Below, piece after piece: positions 13,481-13,635 of a stretch of 13,635 nt of DNA. Position 1 is the first letter of the stretch. The number at the start of each line of letters is the position of its first letter. Source of the DNA: Pseudomonadota bacterium (GTDB taxonomy: Bacteria > Pseudomonadota > Gammaproteobacteria > Steroidobacterales > Steroidobacteraceae). The stretch covers positions 1-13,635 of the forward strand of contig JAEYXD010000103.1 of assembly GCA_023428645.1 (NCBI GenBank), read 5' to 3'. The notes under the pieces are model-generated. The model worked only from the letters and a program-made list of their open reading frames with translations, was not told where the DNA came from and ran no database searches. Made by a program: the position numbers and the translations under genes.

Positions 13481-13635
13481 AGCAAATTTCCATTACAGAA
13501 CGACAAGTTAGAACGGGTGATCCCAGGCTCGGGGAGGTCGGCCTGCGAACGTGGGCGCGGATTCTACTGGAAACTCCAACGTTTTCGGCCGTTTGTTCGT
13601 GAATTTGGGCTACGGCGGGCCCCGAAATACCGGTT

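Noticed and set aside
13481..13635. Promoter for the EF-G gene
   Set aside because: TAGAAT-like and TGTAAT-like hexamers occur, but none has a matching -35 at 16-18 nt. I see no site I can support.

Overview
The window is 13.6 kb of GC-rich chromosomal DNA, most likely from a proteobacterium. The support for this is strongly GC-biased third codon positions, SD-led overlapping genes, and REP-like hairpin repeats of a style I associate with gammaproteobacteria. A Steroidobacteraceae- or Xanthomonadales-like source is a guess resting on the polyvinyl-alcohol-dehydrogenase-type quinoprotein and those repeats. I see no rRNA, intact tRNA, CRISPR array, insertion sequence or phage gene.

Left two thirds (1-8280, all minus strand). 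In transcription order the genes are: a YflT/GSP17M-type stress protein; a selenium-binding-protein-56/methanethiol-oxidase homologue; a six- or seven-helix His-rich membrane protein; two tandem DUF1538 membrane proteins; a short PII-like protein; possibly a 39-codon ORF; a P2-type cation ATPase; and a membrane-anchored protein with a Pro/Ala linker and a probable PEGA domain, cut by the window edge. The DUF1538 A/B genes overlap by 4 nt (ATGA), DUF1538 B and the PII-like gene overlap by 38 nt, and the ATPase and PEGA genes are 11-26 nt apart. This looks like a co-expressed ion-transport module: a two-part membrane carrier, a PII-type regulator that lacks the usual modified tyrosine, and an ATPase whose M6 aspartate is replaced.

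Middle (8281-11093, plus strand). A 300-nt gap separates the stress gene from a divergent secreted cytochrome-c/PQQ beta-propeller dehydrogenase of the PVA-dehydrogenase type. A GSP26-type flavin-binding split-barrel protein follows it.

Right end (11094-13635). The convergent gap 11094-11323 contains two REP-like hairpin elements in opposite orientation around a strong minus-strand terminator. Beyond it lies a complete elongation factor G gene (minus strand, 718 aa). It stands alone, with no rpsG, rpsL or tuf beside it, and has a longer switch I region than E. coli EF-G, so it is probably a second, EFG1/spd-like copy. The last 155 nt (13481-13635) is its upstream region; I see no gene or convincing promoter there.

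The most interesting part is the DUF1538 pair + PII-like + P-type ATPase cluster. Its combined function is, to my knowledge, not established.
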